Notes: generated from the letters alone by a model not told the origin. A DNA stretch of 64,000 bases from Sipunculus nudus (GCA_026874595.1 CM049306.1:66098019-66162018), one strand, 5' to 3'; positions 49,950 through 62,539 are shown, counted from the first letter of the stretch. Program-made: numbers and translations.

Positions 49950-52304
49950 AAGAGACAGCTAGACTGCCAAAGAGATATAGAAAGAGAAAGAGAAAGAGAG
50001 GCTCTCTGGTAATTACTGCCTGACCCAGCCTGACCCAGACACTCACAGTGGCAGTAGGTCAGACCTGAAGGTGTTATGTAATTGCCCAGTACACTGCATT
50101 TATACTGACCTGATGTAAACAATGAAGACATGGTACTTAGAAATTTAAATGAAATCTACAGTTTTTGATAAACTGGTTTCAAATTTCAGACTTTAACAGA
50201 TGAGATGCTAATGTGTACATGCTGTGAAAATTAAATCCACAGCACTTACAGGAAAAATTTGTATAATTTTATTTTTTACAAGGTATCAGGAAAAAAGAAA
50301 AGTATTCTCAGCTATGAAACTAATACATGTGTTAAAATTAAACCAAGGATCAAAACACCCAATATATTATACCAGGAGCAAACTGGAGTTGGGAATGTTT
50401 AATTTTATGAACTGAAATAAAGGATCAGCAATATAAATTTTGATTATTTAGCCAGTATCATGTAACAACTGATACAACCATGAGTTATAAGTCAAACAAA
50501 TTAAAATCTTTAATGAGCACTTGTCTGAGTAATATTTTTGACATATTAATTTATTATTTTATTTTGTAATAAATATAAAAAACAAGTTAAACACCTGGAA
50601 ATGACCTGGAAATTTAGATTAATTTAATATAATCAACTGCATCCTTGTCTATCATTATCTTGCTTCATATAATCCCTAATAGTTAACAACAATTTATTTT
50701 AATTATTTATTTTTCATTTTTATGGTTGAAATGAAAAATACCCAATGGTGACTGCATGGTGTCATTTGAAATACAATTTTGGCCATCCATGAAAGATCCA
50801 TAAATGATCAGTAATTGCGAGGTAATTCCCTGTAACTCATTAACTATAAATTCCTTTCCATTTATTTTTTTAAGTTCTTATCATAAACCAAGAATTTAAA
50901 AAAAAAAAATATTGTTATGTTTATGGCCTAAACAAATACTAGAGGAGGGGGTTGGACAGTTTTAGAAGCTTTAATTTAGAAGCTAAAATCCTTACATGTG
51001 CAAGATATGAAAATTAAATCAACAGTGCTTACAGGGAAAAAACATGCCATGTCCAAAGTTGGGCAAAATTTAAAGTACTGATTTTATATTTATGCTAATA
51101 ACTTATAAAATTGAAAAATTCAGAACTAATTTTGGGAATACAATTGAATCTTGATTCAATAATGTTATATCCCTGGCAAAAAATCTCTACCTTCAGCAAT
51201 TCTCATGTTAAGAGAGTAAATATATATCTTGATTTTTTACAAAGTGCATTATGTTCGGGCCAATAACTTATAACGATTATGCAATACTGACATCATTTCT
51301 GGCATATGCATAGCGAATGTATAGAAAAATATGTATATTATATATGATCAAAGTCAGATCAGTGGTTTTGATATAAGGAAGTCTTAAAGTGTAACAATGG
51401 GTTTTTAATGGAAAAATGAAGTTTTTTCTTAATATTTTGAAGGAATGCAGTCCTAGTGACCAAACTTTTGGTATGGTAGGGGATTGGGGGACATCTAACT
51501 GTATGCCAAATTTAAGGAACTTAAAGCTGAAGCTGGGGAGCTGAGCTCTAGCAAACTGCATAACACTAGCTTGATGTAAACAATATGTGACATGGTGCTT
51601 GAAAACTTGAATAAAATCTACAGTTTTTTGAACAACTGGTTTCAAATTTTTGGTGTTAACAGTTGAAATGCTAACAAAAACATGCTTTGAAAATTAAATC
51701 CACAGCAGTTACAGGAAAAAAACGTGCCATGGTCAAACTTGGGCAAAATTTAAGGTACCAATTTTATATTTTTGCCAATATTTAAAAAAATTTAAAAGAT
51801 TTTGATCTAATTTTTGGTATACAATTAAATTTTGATTAATTAAAGTTGTATTACTGAAAAAAAAAGTCCCTACCTTTAACACTTTTGGTCTTAAGTGACC
51901 AAATATCTTTCCTGCTTTTTTACAAAGTCCATTATGTTTGGGCCCAAAACTTTTTAAAATTAAATAATACTGACTTATTTTCTGGCATGTACATAGGAAC
52001 TATATAGAGGAATATTTATGGTAAATATGAGGAAAAACAGATGAGTGGTTTTGATATTAGGCAATCCTGAAGTGTGAAAATAGGTTTTTGATAAAATATT
52101 GAGGTTTTACCTTAATTTCTCAAAGGAACGAAGTCGCAAAGACCCAGTTTTCGGCTTGGTAGGAGATCTTGGGGACATCTAACATTATGCCGAATTTTGG
52201 ATTCCTAGGTCTTATGGTTTCAAAACGTGCCACATCTACGGACGGACGGACGACGGACAATGGACCACGACTATAGCTCAGATGACTTATAGTCAGCTGA
52301 GCTA
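48454..52304 (+). mobile_element. Family B element K, full length, clipped 5' end
   Basis: The 5' end reads ACAAGGGACCCAGCTGATCA: the usual terminus minus about 15 bp that include half the 5' palindrome and the GGCGCT of the box. The 3' end has a short GACG tract and an intact hairpin ending CAGCTGAGCTA. The body holds a 15-G run (49279-49293), a long GA array and an E-type right half. The length is 3851 bp. The Glu/Arg- and Ser/Leu-rich ORFs are GA-array artefacts. Confidence 0.75.
49808..49996. repeat. (GA)n microsatellite, compound
   Basis: Pure GA at 49808-49864 and mostly GA at 49904-49950, with GAAA variants between and after. It is longer than the equivalent array in element F. Confidence 0.95.
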
Positions 52305-52908
52305 AAAATACAAAATTTTGATCTAATTTCTAGAATACAACTAAAACTAAGTTGAATATCTAGATATATGCTTGAAATAAAAGCTCTAGCTAAACAAATT
52401 ATCATGTTAATTGAGTAAATTTATTTCCTGACTTTTGACAAAGCGCATTATGTTTTGGGCTCATAACTTTAATGATTTACCCAAATATTGACTTAATTTC
52501 TGGCATGTAAATAGGAAATATATGTAGAAATGGTAACATCAACAGTTTATGATACATGATGACAGACTTGAACAGATTTACAACAGCAGTTATCATAGTG
52601 GGCAATTTTGAAGTGTAACAATAGGTTTTTACTGGAAAATTGAGGTTTTACCTTAATTTCTTGAAGGAACGAAGTCGCAGTGACCCAGTTTTAGGTGTGG
52701 CAGGAGAACTTATAGGTACATCTAACTCTATGTCAAATTTAGGATTAGTAGGTTTAACGGTTTCCAAACTTGCCCTGTTACCAGCTGGCCATCCAGATCG
52801 ACGGACAACAGACGAAGGACTGTGACTATAGCTAAGATGTCTCTCATATCTAGTATTCAAATGAAAACTCTGCATATATGCTTCACCCTAAACCATATCA
52901 ATCTAAGA
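52305..52908 (+). mobile_element. Old family B 3' half
   Basis: A diverged version of the usual right half (GAAGTGTAACAATAGGTTTT, ACGAAGTCGCAGTGACCCAG, CCAGATCGACGGACAACAGA) ending near GACTATAGCTAAGATG without a clear hairpin. Confidence 0.6.
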
Positions 52909-53600
52909 ACAAGGGACTCATGGGTCACAGTGGTCAGCTATTATTTATGATCATAAAATATTATTTGGAAGAAGGGGTGGACAAATGTTGGTTTTGTGTC
53001 ATAATATAAGCTGATATATATGAGGATGGTGGCAATTAACTCAAGTTATGTGCAGATTTTTTATAAAATTCTTGGAGAGGGAAGAGGGCTGATGTCATTT
53101 ATATTATTTTCATTTGGAAAAGGAGTGCTATTGTCAGACAGGTTTTGACTTGGCCTAATAACTTTACCTACATTGTGGAAGAAGTATTTGAAAAAAAATG
53201 TCTACTATAAGTCATGATAACTATAAGGCTTTTTACAAAGAAGTTAACTGTTATTCAATAATTACAGGTTACCTATAAGTAGCACTAGCATAAATGATAT
53301 AAGAGTTTTAACTATTTATTAAAAATTAATTGCAGTTTTGGGGCCAAATATAATTTTAATTTAAAAATACTAATAGTATCAACTATAAAGATTTTTTTAA
53401 AATAATATAACTGAAATAAATGATTACTAAAATAATATTATAAATGTATTCATGAATGTATTCATGTATGCATGCATGAATACATTTTGAAAGTATTTGC
53501 ACTTCCATTCAAATACTTTCTTTTTACCTGTATAAGTATTTGTATTCATTTTCATGATGGAACTATTGAATATTTGTATTCATATTCAAATACAACTAGA
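52909..53600 (+). mobile_element. Diverged family B (E-like) 5' part
   Basis: 5' ACAAGGGACTCATGGGTCAC then AGTGGTCAGCTA, followed by a body that tracks 19118-19680 with many differences (TATTTATGATCATAAAATAT, TTTTGACTTGGCC, CATGAATACATTTTGAAAGT). It fades into unique DNA near 53600. Confidence 0.65.
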
Positions 53601-55590
53601 TGTGGATGGACAATGGTCCTCAAAGGGCCCCATATTTTTGGTGGTGCTGGGCTAGTTAACATATTGGTGAAAAGTTTTGGTTAAAGTTGAAAAATAGTAG
53701 TGATATAACTTTATATACCATAACTTTGGTAAGTCAAGAGCAGCTTATTGAGCTAGCAGCAAATTTACGCTTAAAAAACTATACGCTTACGCATAAATGA
53801 GACGGAGATGTTACATTTAGTTCCAGTTACCGATTGTTTTAATTATTTTGGGAAAAGAAATTTGGGCGTTTATTCATTTTATACTTGTCAAACAATTACT
53901 ACTTATAGCCACAGACCTGAACAGACAGGCATCGTACCAGGGCAACATACGCTGGCACGGCCGACTGCCTAAATTGCCTAGATCTTTTTAATTAACGTTG
54001 AATAGAGCCTAACATAAGTGTCTACGCTATGTTTTTTTTTTCGCAAGTTAAGTTTTTCAAAACATAACAGTAAATTTCAATACTGATTTGCCACTTGGGA
54101 ACTTCCTCAATGAGCAACAGATATGATCATATGTCAACAGTTTCCAATCTGCATATCGATGTATACTGTGGATCTTCATGAGACAAAGGGCTCCCATCAG
54201 TTATTTGGGAAAAGCTTACGATTCTGCTTTTCATCATAAGCCCATTTCAAAACTTTTCTAAGGTCAACTTTTTTTATATTCTTTAAATGCAGGAAAAAAT
54301 GCCATATCTTGAGCAAAAATAATGGACCTGGCTGCCAGTAATATGTAACCAAATTGATGGGGATGATTTGAAATGCAGAATGAACAGGGAAAGCTTTGTT
54401 TTTTAAATGGAAGAATGGCTCTAACATAAGAATGGCTCTAATTCTAAGTGTTAAGTAACAAAATCAGTCATATTAAGTATGACTTGGCAACACTTTATAA
54501 TCCATGGCGTGCCTTTTAAAATATTTATTATATATGGTTTCTCTGTGTAATTAATAGATTTAAGAAAACAAAATAATTAAGAATAAGTGTTGTTATGCAG
54601 ATCCATATAGAACAGATTATGAAGATAAAGATGGGCTCTTCAAAGGACAAGTTGTGTTGATCATTTTATCAATTTAACCCAATTCTGTATGAGGGAATGT
54701 AACTTTTGAATGGGCAATGTAACAGCACTTCACAGCATTCCCTCAGGGGAATGTAACTTTTTTCCATTATTTCTATCCCTGTTGACCTTTGACCTTGTGC
54801 CCCAAAATCAATTGGGGTCATGCATGCTTTTTCAATGGGACATATATAAGTCAAGTTTGAAATCCATACATCAATAAAAGCTGGAATTATCATCTGGAAA
54901 CTAATTTTTTTTTACAATTATGGGGGCATTAAAAGGTGTGAAAACAAGAAAAGGATAATAGGTGGCGCCACCAGTTTCCCGCATATCACAAGGCTATCCA
55001 GGATCTTCGGTCACCTTGATTTTTGGAACAATCCATACAAGCTTTCTTGAGATATTTAAGAATTTGTGTTATTTTCAGCAAAAATGGACCTATTCTAGGT
55101 CAAGGTCGCTCTTCTACCAAAGGTCATGACCCCATTTTAAATAGGCTTCGTCCTCTTACCTATATCTATACATATGTAATGTTTGATAAAGATCAGTGAA
55201 AATTTTTTGAGTTATCCCGCTCACAAGATATTTCTGCGGCGGCGCAGGACCATCATGAAACTATAGTATCCTGACTTTTTCTAGGGATACAACTAGGAAA
55301 GTGTGGCTTAAGTGATGTGGTGGGATGGACAGACAAATAGATGTGGACCATTTTAGTAGTCCTCCCTCCATATGGCGAGGGATTAATTACGTAATACTGA
55401 CCAAAATTCTGACTGGTACTTAGGAAATATATAGAAACAAACAGAAAGATGGATGGACCACCCATATTTAGCTTATATGACTTACAGTCATCTAAACAGC
55501 ATAATTTGAATAAATGTAGCCAGCGGGGAGTGAACGCACCACAAACACACACACACACTTACCCTATACCCTTGGGTGGCAAGCACATAC
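53600..55590. other. Low-repeat region downstream of the UBE2N exon
   Basis: Mostly single-copy within the window. It should be the intron between the recognised exon and the last UBE2N coding exon, but no match to the WTRLYAM region was found on the minus strand. It holds one TGACCTTTGACCT motif (54783-54795), one GGTGGCGCCACC dodecamer (54961-54972) and a short (CA)n tract near 55547-55558. A sequence near 55217 resembles the CCCGCTCACAAG part of the family M 301-bp repeat. Confidence 0.5.
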
Positions 55591-55731
55591 CTGTTTCTAT
55601 TGCCTGAGCTTCATTGACTTTCCATTGCTCTGCTACATCATTGGCTAGGGGATCATCTGGATTAGGTGCGCTGAGTAATGCTTGGATGGAAAGCAACACT
55701 GTGCGGATCTGCAGAGCCGGGCTCCATTTGT
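55591..55731 (-). CDS. UBE2N: UBE2N (Ubc13) internal coding exon
   Basis: This exon encodes the C-terminal half of the ubiquitin E2 that, with a Uev partner (UBE2V1/2), builds K63-linked ubiquitin chains in DNA-damage tolerance and innate signalling. On the minus strand a pyrimidine-rich tract ending TTTTTCAG precedes the exon, and CAG/GTATGT follows it. The 141 bp read from the second base of a GAC codon to the first base of a split codon. This gives 47 residues matching human positions 93-139 almost without change; Val replaces Thr131. The KWSPAL segment, whose Ser-Pro-Ala loop contacts RING/U-box E3s, and the [17 protein letters not shown] segment are intact. The catalytic Cys87 lies in an upstream exon, to the right and not found in this window. 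The terminal residues ARAWTRLYAMNNI belong to a downstream exon to the left, not found within about 2 kb. Intact splice sites argue against a processed pseudogene. Confidence 0.95.
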
Positions 55732-56309
55732 CTGAAAAATGAAGAATGAGGTTTGACAGCCTTTTACAACAACTGGCTCTGGTGCTTATATGCATTCTAA
55801 GGAATGCAAGCCTCCACCTTGTAAGAAGGGGGGAGGTGGTCCCTATTGTGGGATGCATCCAACCAGAGATTGCATTCACTTATTTAGCCCAAATCCCCGG
55901 ATTCCATTGTGTACAAAGAAAAAGTTAATCTATAGAACAGATTTAATATGTCTCCAGCCTGTTGGGAAAAGCTAGAAATATTTGAGAATACATGTATGAA
56001 ATTTGAGATCAGTATATGTCCCACACCAAGAGTACCTCTGTGACGTAGAAAATGGCATAAAGTCATGCATATGTGACGTGGAGTTACAGATGTATGAATT
56101 GATAAACAATATTTGTAAACAACGGTATAATTCCAATCTTCATAGACAGCACCTGGCATCACAGTTACAATGAAATATTACTATGTTGTACTATAAACTA
56201 ATCTTCCTATCCATTCTCAACTACTAACTGCAGCTCCCAGGTATAAGCTGCCTCCTGTCCTGAGACACCCCGCTTTTATTATCCTCAACACAGTCCTTTT
56301 AACCAATCA
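55732..56309 (-). other. UBE2N intron sequence upstream of the exon
   Basis: Low-repeat sequence lying 5' of the exon in the minus-strand direction, ending where a family B element starts. No other UBE2N exon was recognised here or further right, so the intron probably runs past the window edge with the elements at 56310-64000 inside it. A short ORF at 55884-56162 resembles nothing I recognise. Confidence 0.6.
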
Positions 56310-59300
56310 ACAAGGGACCTATGGGTCACGGCGCTCAGCTGATATATATGATAAAAAATATGATTTAGAAATGAGGCACATGCTGGTTTTATATGGTAAT
56401 AAAAATAAGCTGTATTATGAGTTGTTGTTGTTTAGCTTATGTATGATTTTGATAGTACCTTTGGAGACAGGAAAGAGGATTAATTTCATTTATTTCATTA
56501 ACAAATGGAGTGGGATTGTCACACAGATTTTGACTTGGCCATATAACTAATATAAGCAGAACATATAATATAAGAGTTTAACTATTTATTAGAAAAATTA
56601 CAAATATTGTCCTAAATATAATTTTTATTAAAAATAATAAGAGAATAGTATGATTTTTTCAAATAAAATATGACTGAAATGATTATTAAAATAATATTAA
56701 AGAATATATTCATGAATGCATTCATTAATACATTTTGAAAATATTTGCACTGGTATTCATATACTTTCATTTTTACCTGAATTCCCATTCTTATGAAAGA
56801 AATTTTATAATGGAGTACATATTCATATTCGTGTTTAAATACAATTGCAAAGTATTCGCACCATGTCTGGTATTTATTCAGTTTTCACCAAACAATGATG
56901 TTGAGAATCCAGAATATACAAAATTCACACATTTAAATAATGATCATAAGTACCTGGTTTTATGGCTTTTATTTATATTAAAAAAAAAATGTAATATATT
57001 TATTTTGGACTAATTTCACATCAATGTACACACTAGACACAGTAGGAATCTAGATTAATATTATCAACTGCATCTTTGTCTATCATTAATTTCCTTCATA
57101 TGATCCCTAATGATTAGTAATGAATAATATGATTTACTTTTTTATCATTAAAATTAAACTGAAAAATACCATAGGTGACTGCATGGTGTTATTTGGAATA
57201 CATGACATTCTATCCATCGATACAAGATTCTTATATCATCGGTAACTGCAAGTTATTTTCCTGTTATTATCAACTAACAAATTCCTTTTCTATTTTTCTT
57301 TAATTTGTTATTAAAAACCAATAAAAATTTATTAATTTATTGTTTATTGTTATGTTGTTGGTTAAAACTACAAGATGAGTTGGGTTGGACACCTAGATCA
57401 ACTGTGGCTGGCCATTATATAATAAGCTGCCTGGACGCCCCAGTTTATGTCTTGCCTCAAGCATGCATAATTTGCTGAAAGTTCAACCAGGTCAACATAC
57501 AGGTGACTCAAGAGGTGCTACAGAGAGCCAAGGTCTGACATGGTCTCATAAAAACATTAATAAAAGCTACAATTTTTGGCCAATTTCTTTCAGCTTTTCA
57601 AACTAAAAAGCTGAAATCTTTATGTGTGCATGATATGAAAATTATATCAACAGTACTCACAGGAAACAGACATGCCATGGTCAAAGTTGGGCAAAATTTA
57701 AGGCACTAATTTTATATTTATACTAATAACTTATACAATTTGAAAAATTCAGAACTAATTATGGGTATTCAATTGAATCCTGATTAAATAATGTTACATC
57801 CCTGACAAAAAATCTCTAGCTTCAGCAATCCTCTTGTTAAGGGAGTAAATATATTTCTTGATTTTTTAAAAAGTGCATTATGTTTGGGCCCATAACTTAA
57901 AACAACTAGAATACGGGTAGTCGACAAGCGACTACGCGTATCCGCCTAAATCAGAGTGGAACGGGTGAAGTGAGGCATGGATTGAGTAGCAAGGGGAAAT
58001 AGAGTGTTGCATATTAGCATGGATGTCTGCAGCCAAATTGTGTATGTAGGTTGCCCCCCTACCACAAAATCCAGAAAGCCTTCCAAGTTGTATACATATG
58101 CAAAATTTAAGGCAGATAAGTCAAACCACTACATGTATATGAGTGATTTTAGCCCGTGGCAGACAAACAGATGGACGCAGAGCAAAAATGGCTGCAGGTG
58201 ACGCCACCAGTTTTGCGTATGATAAAGAGCTATGTGAGAACTATACACATGCAAAACTTTGGCCCAATCAGTCAAACGGTTCCCCAGATATGAGCTTGGA
58301 TGTCTGCTGCATAAACTAGAATGCAGGTGGCGCCACCTGTCATAAAATCAAGAGAGCTGTCGGGGATGTATAAACCTGCAAAATTTTAGGCAGATATGTC
58401 AAACCACTGCCGAGATATGCGTGATTTTATCCCATGGCAGACAAACAGATGGGAGCTGTGCAAAAATGGCTGCAGGTGACGCCACCAGTTTTGCATATGA
58501 TAAAGAGCTATGTGAGATCTATACACATGCAAAATTTTGGCCAAATCGGTCAAACGGTTCCTGAGATATGAGCTTAGATGTCTGCAGCATAAACGTGAAT
58601 GTAGGTGGCGCCACCTGTCATAAAATCAGTAAAGCTATCCAGGATGTATACGCATTCCGAATTTCAGGTGAAGTAGTCAAGTCACTGCAGAGATATGAGT
58701 GATTTTAACCCAAGGCAGACGAACAGATGGACACTGTGCAAACATGGTTGCAGGGTAGCGCCACCATTTTTGGTGTATGTTATAAAGCTCTCCAAGGGCT
58801 ACATTTGTGCAAAAGAATTTTCCTGATCCGTCAAACGGTTCCCGAGATATGAGCTTGGATGTCTGCAGCATAAACGTGAATGTAGGTGGCGCCACCTGTC
58901 ATAAAATCAGAAAAACTATCCAGGATGTATACGCATGCCCAATTTCAGGTTAATTAGTCAAGTCACTGCAGAGATATGAGTGATTTTAACCCAAGGCAGA
59001 CAAACAGATGGACACTGTGCAAACATGGTTGCAGGTGGCGCCACCATTTTTGGTGTATGTTATAAAGCTCTCCAAGGGCTACATTTGTGCAAAAGAATTT
59101 TCCTGATCGGTCAAACGGTTCCCGAGATATGAGCTTGGATGTCTGGTGCGTAAACGTGAATGTAGGTGGCGCCACCTGTCATAAAATCAGAAAAGCTATC
59201 CAGGATGTTTACGCATGCCCAATTTCAGGTGAATTAGTCAAGTCACTGCAGAGATATGAGTGATTTTAACCCAAGGCAGACGAACAGATGGACACTGTGC

Positions 59301-60657
59301 AAACATGGTTGCAGGTGGCGCCACCATTTTTGGTGTATGTTATAAAGCTCTCCAAGGGCTACATTTGTGCAAAAAAATTTTCCTGATCGGTCAAACGGTT
59401 CCCAAGATATGTGGGTTTATGTGTGGAAACAGACGCACAAACGGACGCAGAGCGCAGAGGAAAGGTCAGAGGTCAAAACAAAATCGGGGCGCAGCGGTTC
59501 ACATGTGACCCGAACATAATCCCCGGTTTCGTAAAAATCCGCCCAGCCGTTACGGAGGAGTTCTCCGGACACCTACGCCGCGGCGGCAGCGGCGTGCAGC
59601 TGAAAACATAGTATCCGCAAAACTCTGTTTTGGCGGATACAATTACGCAATACTGACATCATTTCTGGCATGTGCATAGAGAATATATAGAAAAATATGT
59701 ATATTATATATGATTAAAGTCAGATCAGTGGTTTTTATATTAGGCTGTCTTGAAGTGTAACAATGAGTTTTTCATTAATATCTCGAAGGTATTAGGTCCT
59801 AGTGATCAAATTCTTGGCATGGTAGGGGATTTTTGAGACATCTAATTGTATGCCAAATTTTAGGAACTGAGAGCTGAAGTTGGGGAGCTGAGCACTTGCA
59901 AACTGCATGACACTAGTTTGATGTAAACAATATGTTACATGGTGCTTGAAAGCTTGAATAAAATCTACAGTTTTTGATCAACTGGTTTCAAATTTTTGGT
60001 GTTTACAGACAAAATGCTAAAAAAAACATGCTGTGAAAATTAAATCCACAGTACTTACAGGAAAAAAACCTGCCATGGTCAAAGTTGGGCAAAATTTAAG
60101 GTACCAATTTTTTATTTTTGTTAATATTTTAAAAAATTTAAAAGATTTTGATCTAATTTTGGGTATACAATTTAATTTTGATTAATTAAAGTTATATTAC
60201 TGGAAAAAAAGTTTAAAGCTTTAACATATTTTGTGTTAAGTGATCAAATATCTTTCCTGATTTTTTACACAATGCATTATGTTTGGGCCCATAACTTTTT
60301 AAATTTTTATAATACAGACATAATTTCTGGCATGTACATAGGAACTATATAGAGGAATAACTATGGTAAATATGAGAAAAAACAGATGTGTGGTTTTGAT
60401 ATTAGGCAGTCCTGAAGTGTAAAAATAGGTTTTTAATAAAAAATTGAGGTTTTTCTTTGATTTCTCAAAGGAACGAAGTCGCAAAGACCCAGTTTTCAGC
60501 TTGGTAGGAGATCTTGGGGACATCTAACATTATGCCGAATTTTGGATTGCTAGGTCTTATGGTTTCAAAACGTGCCACATCTACGGACAAACGGACGGAC
60601 GGACGACGGACAATGGACCACGACTATAGCTCAGATGACTTATAGTCAGCTGAGCTA
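56310..60657 (+). mobile_element. Family B, E subfamily (E3), split by a family A element
   Basis: 5' ACAAGGGACCTATGGGTCAC then GGCGCTCAGCTG; 3' a GACG tract and an intact hairpin ending CAGCTGAGCTA. Both body halves are collinear with E2. The family A copy at 57905-59641 lies between CTTAAAACA and ATTACGCAATACTG, which are contiguous at 30635-30655 in E2. It sits in the presumed UBE2N intron. Confidence 0.85.
57905..59641 (+). mobile_element. Family A Helentron-like element (A3), complete
   Basis: The best-defined family A copy. The left end is ACTAGAATACGGG with a 13-bp-stem hairpin (arms ATACGGGTAGTCG and CGACTACGCGTAT), then the box GTATCCGCC. About five 278-bp units follow. The right end is a hairpin with arms TATCCGCAAAAC and GTTTTGGCGGATA, then CA. 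The E2 empty site supports insertion between A and A with nothing duplicated (A/T is equally possible because of the repeated CAA). No coding capacity. Confidence 0.85.
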
Positions 60658-62539
60658 AAAACCCAAACAAGATGACCAGAGGTCACGCTCTTGCCGGGAA
60701 TGGAAATAATACAGACAGATAGACAGAGAGAGCATGTAGAAACAGTCATATGAATGAGCAACGTTGTGGGGGCAGAGATTTGGAGAGACTTTCAGTTTTA
60801 TCATGCCAAGCTGCCTATAGGCTACATAATGACCGAAACCAGACGTCTGTAGCTTAAACGGTGATCAAATTATAAGCATATCTGTGAAATCTCATTATTT
60901 CTCGTTTGACCATAAACCGAGCGAAATTTGACGAAACTTGCAATTGAATGACTTAGAACCAAGGGGAAGCAGCCTTATGCAAAAAACCAGACCCTTGAAA
61001 CATAAATATTAACCGAGATAAAAGCCTAAAACTGCATATTTTCAGATAGTCAAGTTTAACCCAAAAATTTGGTAACGGCAGCACAAAGCTACATGTGCGG
61101 AAGAATAAGCCAATGTTCCTAGTTTAAGATACAACAATAAAAATTGTGCCATGTTTAAAATTATTTTAGATATTGCAGAAAAATGATATGTTACAGTGTT
61201 TCCGGTACCACGCCCCCTGGTGGCTATTTCCAAAAAATGAAAAATTGATTTCGAGATATTTATAAATAACACAAAATATATCAATTTCAAAGGCATTGTT
61301 AAAAAAATGCAACCTGTAGGTCATATTTAATGAAATCTCGGAAACTCTCGTTTTACGAGAAATGGTGTGAGATTTTACGAGACTTTCACTTGTATGATAA
61401 ATAGCTTATTTAGTACTATCTGGTGCAAAAAACTAGACCTCTCTAGCATTAAAACTGACAAAGTTAGGAAAATTGGTCCATTGATTTTCGATTTTCATCA
61501 CTTTTACCCAAAAATACGTAACCATGGTGACAACAAATTTGACACAAAATATATCAATTTCAAAGCCATTGTTAAAAAAATGCAACCTGTAGGTCATATT
61601 TAATAAAATCTCGAAGACTCTCGTTTGACGAGAAATGGTGCAAGATTTGGCGAGACTTTCAGTTTTATCATGTCAAGCTGCCTATAAGCTACATAATGAC
61701 CAAAACCAGACGTCTGTAGCTTAAAAATTGACAAAGATAGAAAATGTAGCATGACTATTTTCAAATTATCAAGATTTAACCCAAAAATGCGTAACCATGG
61801 TAACAGCAGATTTGAGTCAGGTACCCATCATATAAAAGGCCATGGAATGACGGATAAAACAAGCTATGGTTTAAGTGGCTACGACCATTTGTACAAAGTT
61901 ATGGAGCAAAAACTGTATTGCATACTTTCCATGACCTTGACCTTCACAATGATGCGATGTTAACCAAAAACAACAGGGTTCCAGGACTCTGGGTTGTCAA
62001 TCATCCCTGTAAGTTTCAAGTCGATTGCTGCAAAACTGTGGCCAGGAGAGTAGAGACAAACAGACCAAAAAACTAGACGACCATTGGTCGAGAGCTTGCC
62101 GGACTGGAATGACAGACAGACGGACAAACTGTCGGTTTTCTATCAATTGAATGACTTTCAGAGCGAGTGCTGGAAAGTTTTGCCTGTTGAATGGCATATA
62201 TCACACAAAAGAACATGAAAGCAGACATAGCTCAAAACAGACAGATATACTGACACACCTGACATAACAGACTACCAGAAAAAAGTTGGGAACGTAAAAA
62301 GAAGCAAAATGAGCTATAGTTTTAGTAGGTAGAGTTTATAGTGTCGGAGGTATGGCCAATATATGGTAGGGGCCATATCCCAAACATTAAAAAATTCTTT
62401 TGAGACTTTAATGTAAGAAATAAGATGTTGTTCCAGTTCCAAAGGATTCCCGTAAAACTGTGTCCTGAAAATTGCAAGAAGCAAGGTCCAGCAAGCAGGC
62501 GAAATTTAGGATCACTGACAAACAGACAGACATACTCAA
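60658..62539. repeat. Low-copy region with ~280-bp degenerate tandem units
   Basis: GAGACTTTCAGTTTTATCAT-like text recurs near 60787, 61377 and 61654, and ACCCAAAAAT followed by GGTAAC/GTAACCATGGT near 61050, 61510 and 61780. CTTGCCGG followed by GACAGACAGAC-type text occurs at both ends (60690 and 62095), hinting at another microsatellite-ended element. ORFs here match nothing I recognise. Confidence 0.55.

Noticed and set aside
49743-50131. Long Glu/Arg-rich and Ser/Leu-rich ORFs on both strands
   Set aside because: They are readings of the GA microsatellite; similar readings occur at 25789-26097.
55884-56162. 92-codon minus-strand ORF next to the UBE2N exon
   Set aside because: It does not match UBE2N or any family I recognise, and it lies in the intron.
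57905-59641. Canonical Helitron reading of family A in reverse (3' hairpin plus CTAG, A/T target)
   Set aside because: It is possible on this copy alone, but the forward orientation gives the same layout as families B, C and M (5' box complementary to the 3' hairpin arm). I preferred that while noting that the target boundary is ambiguous.
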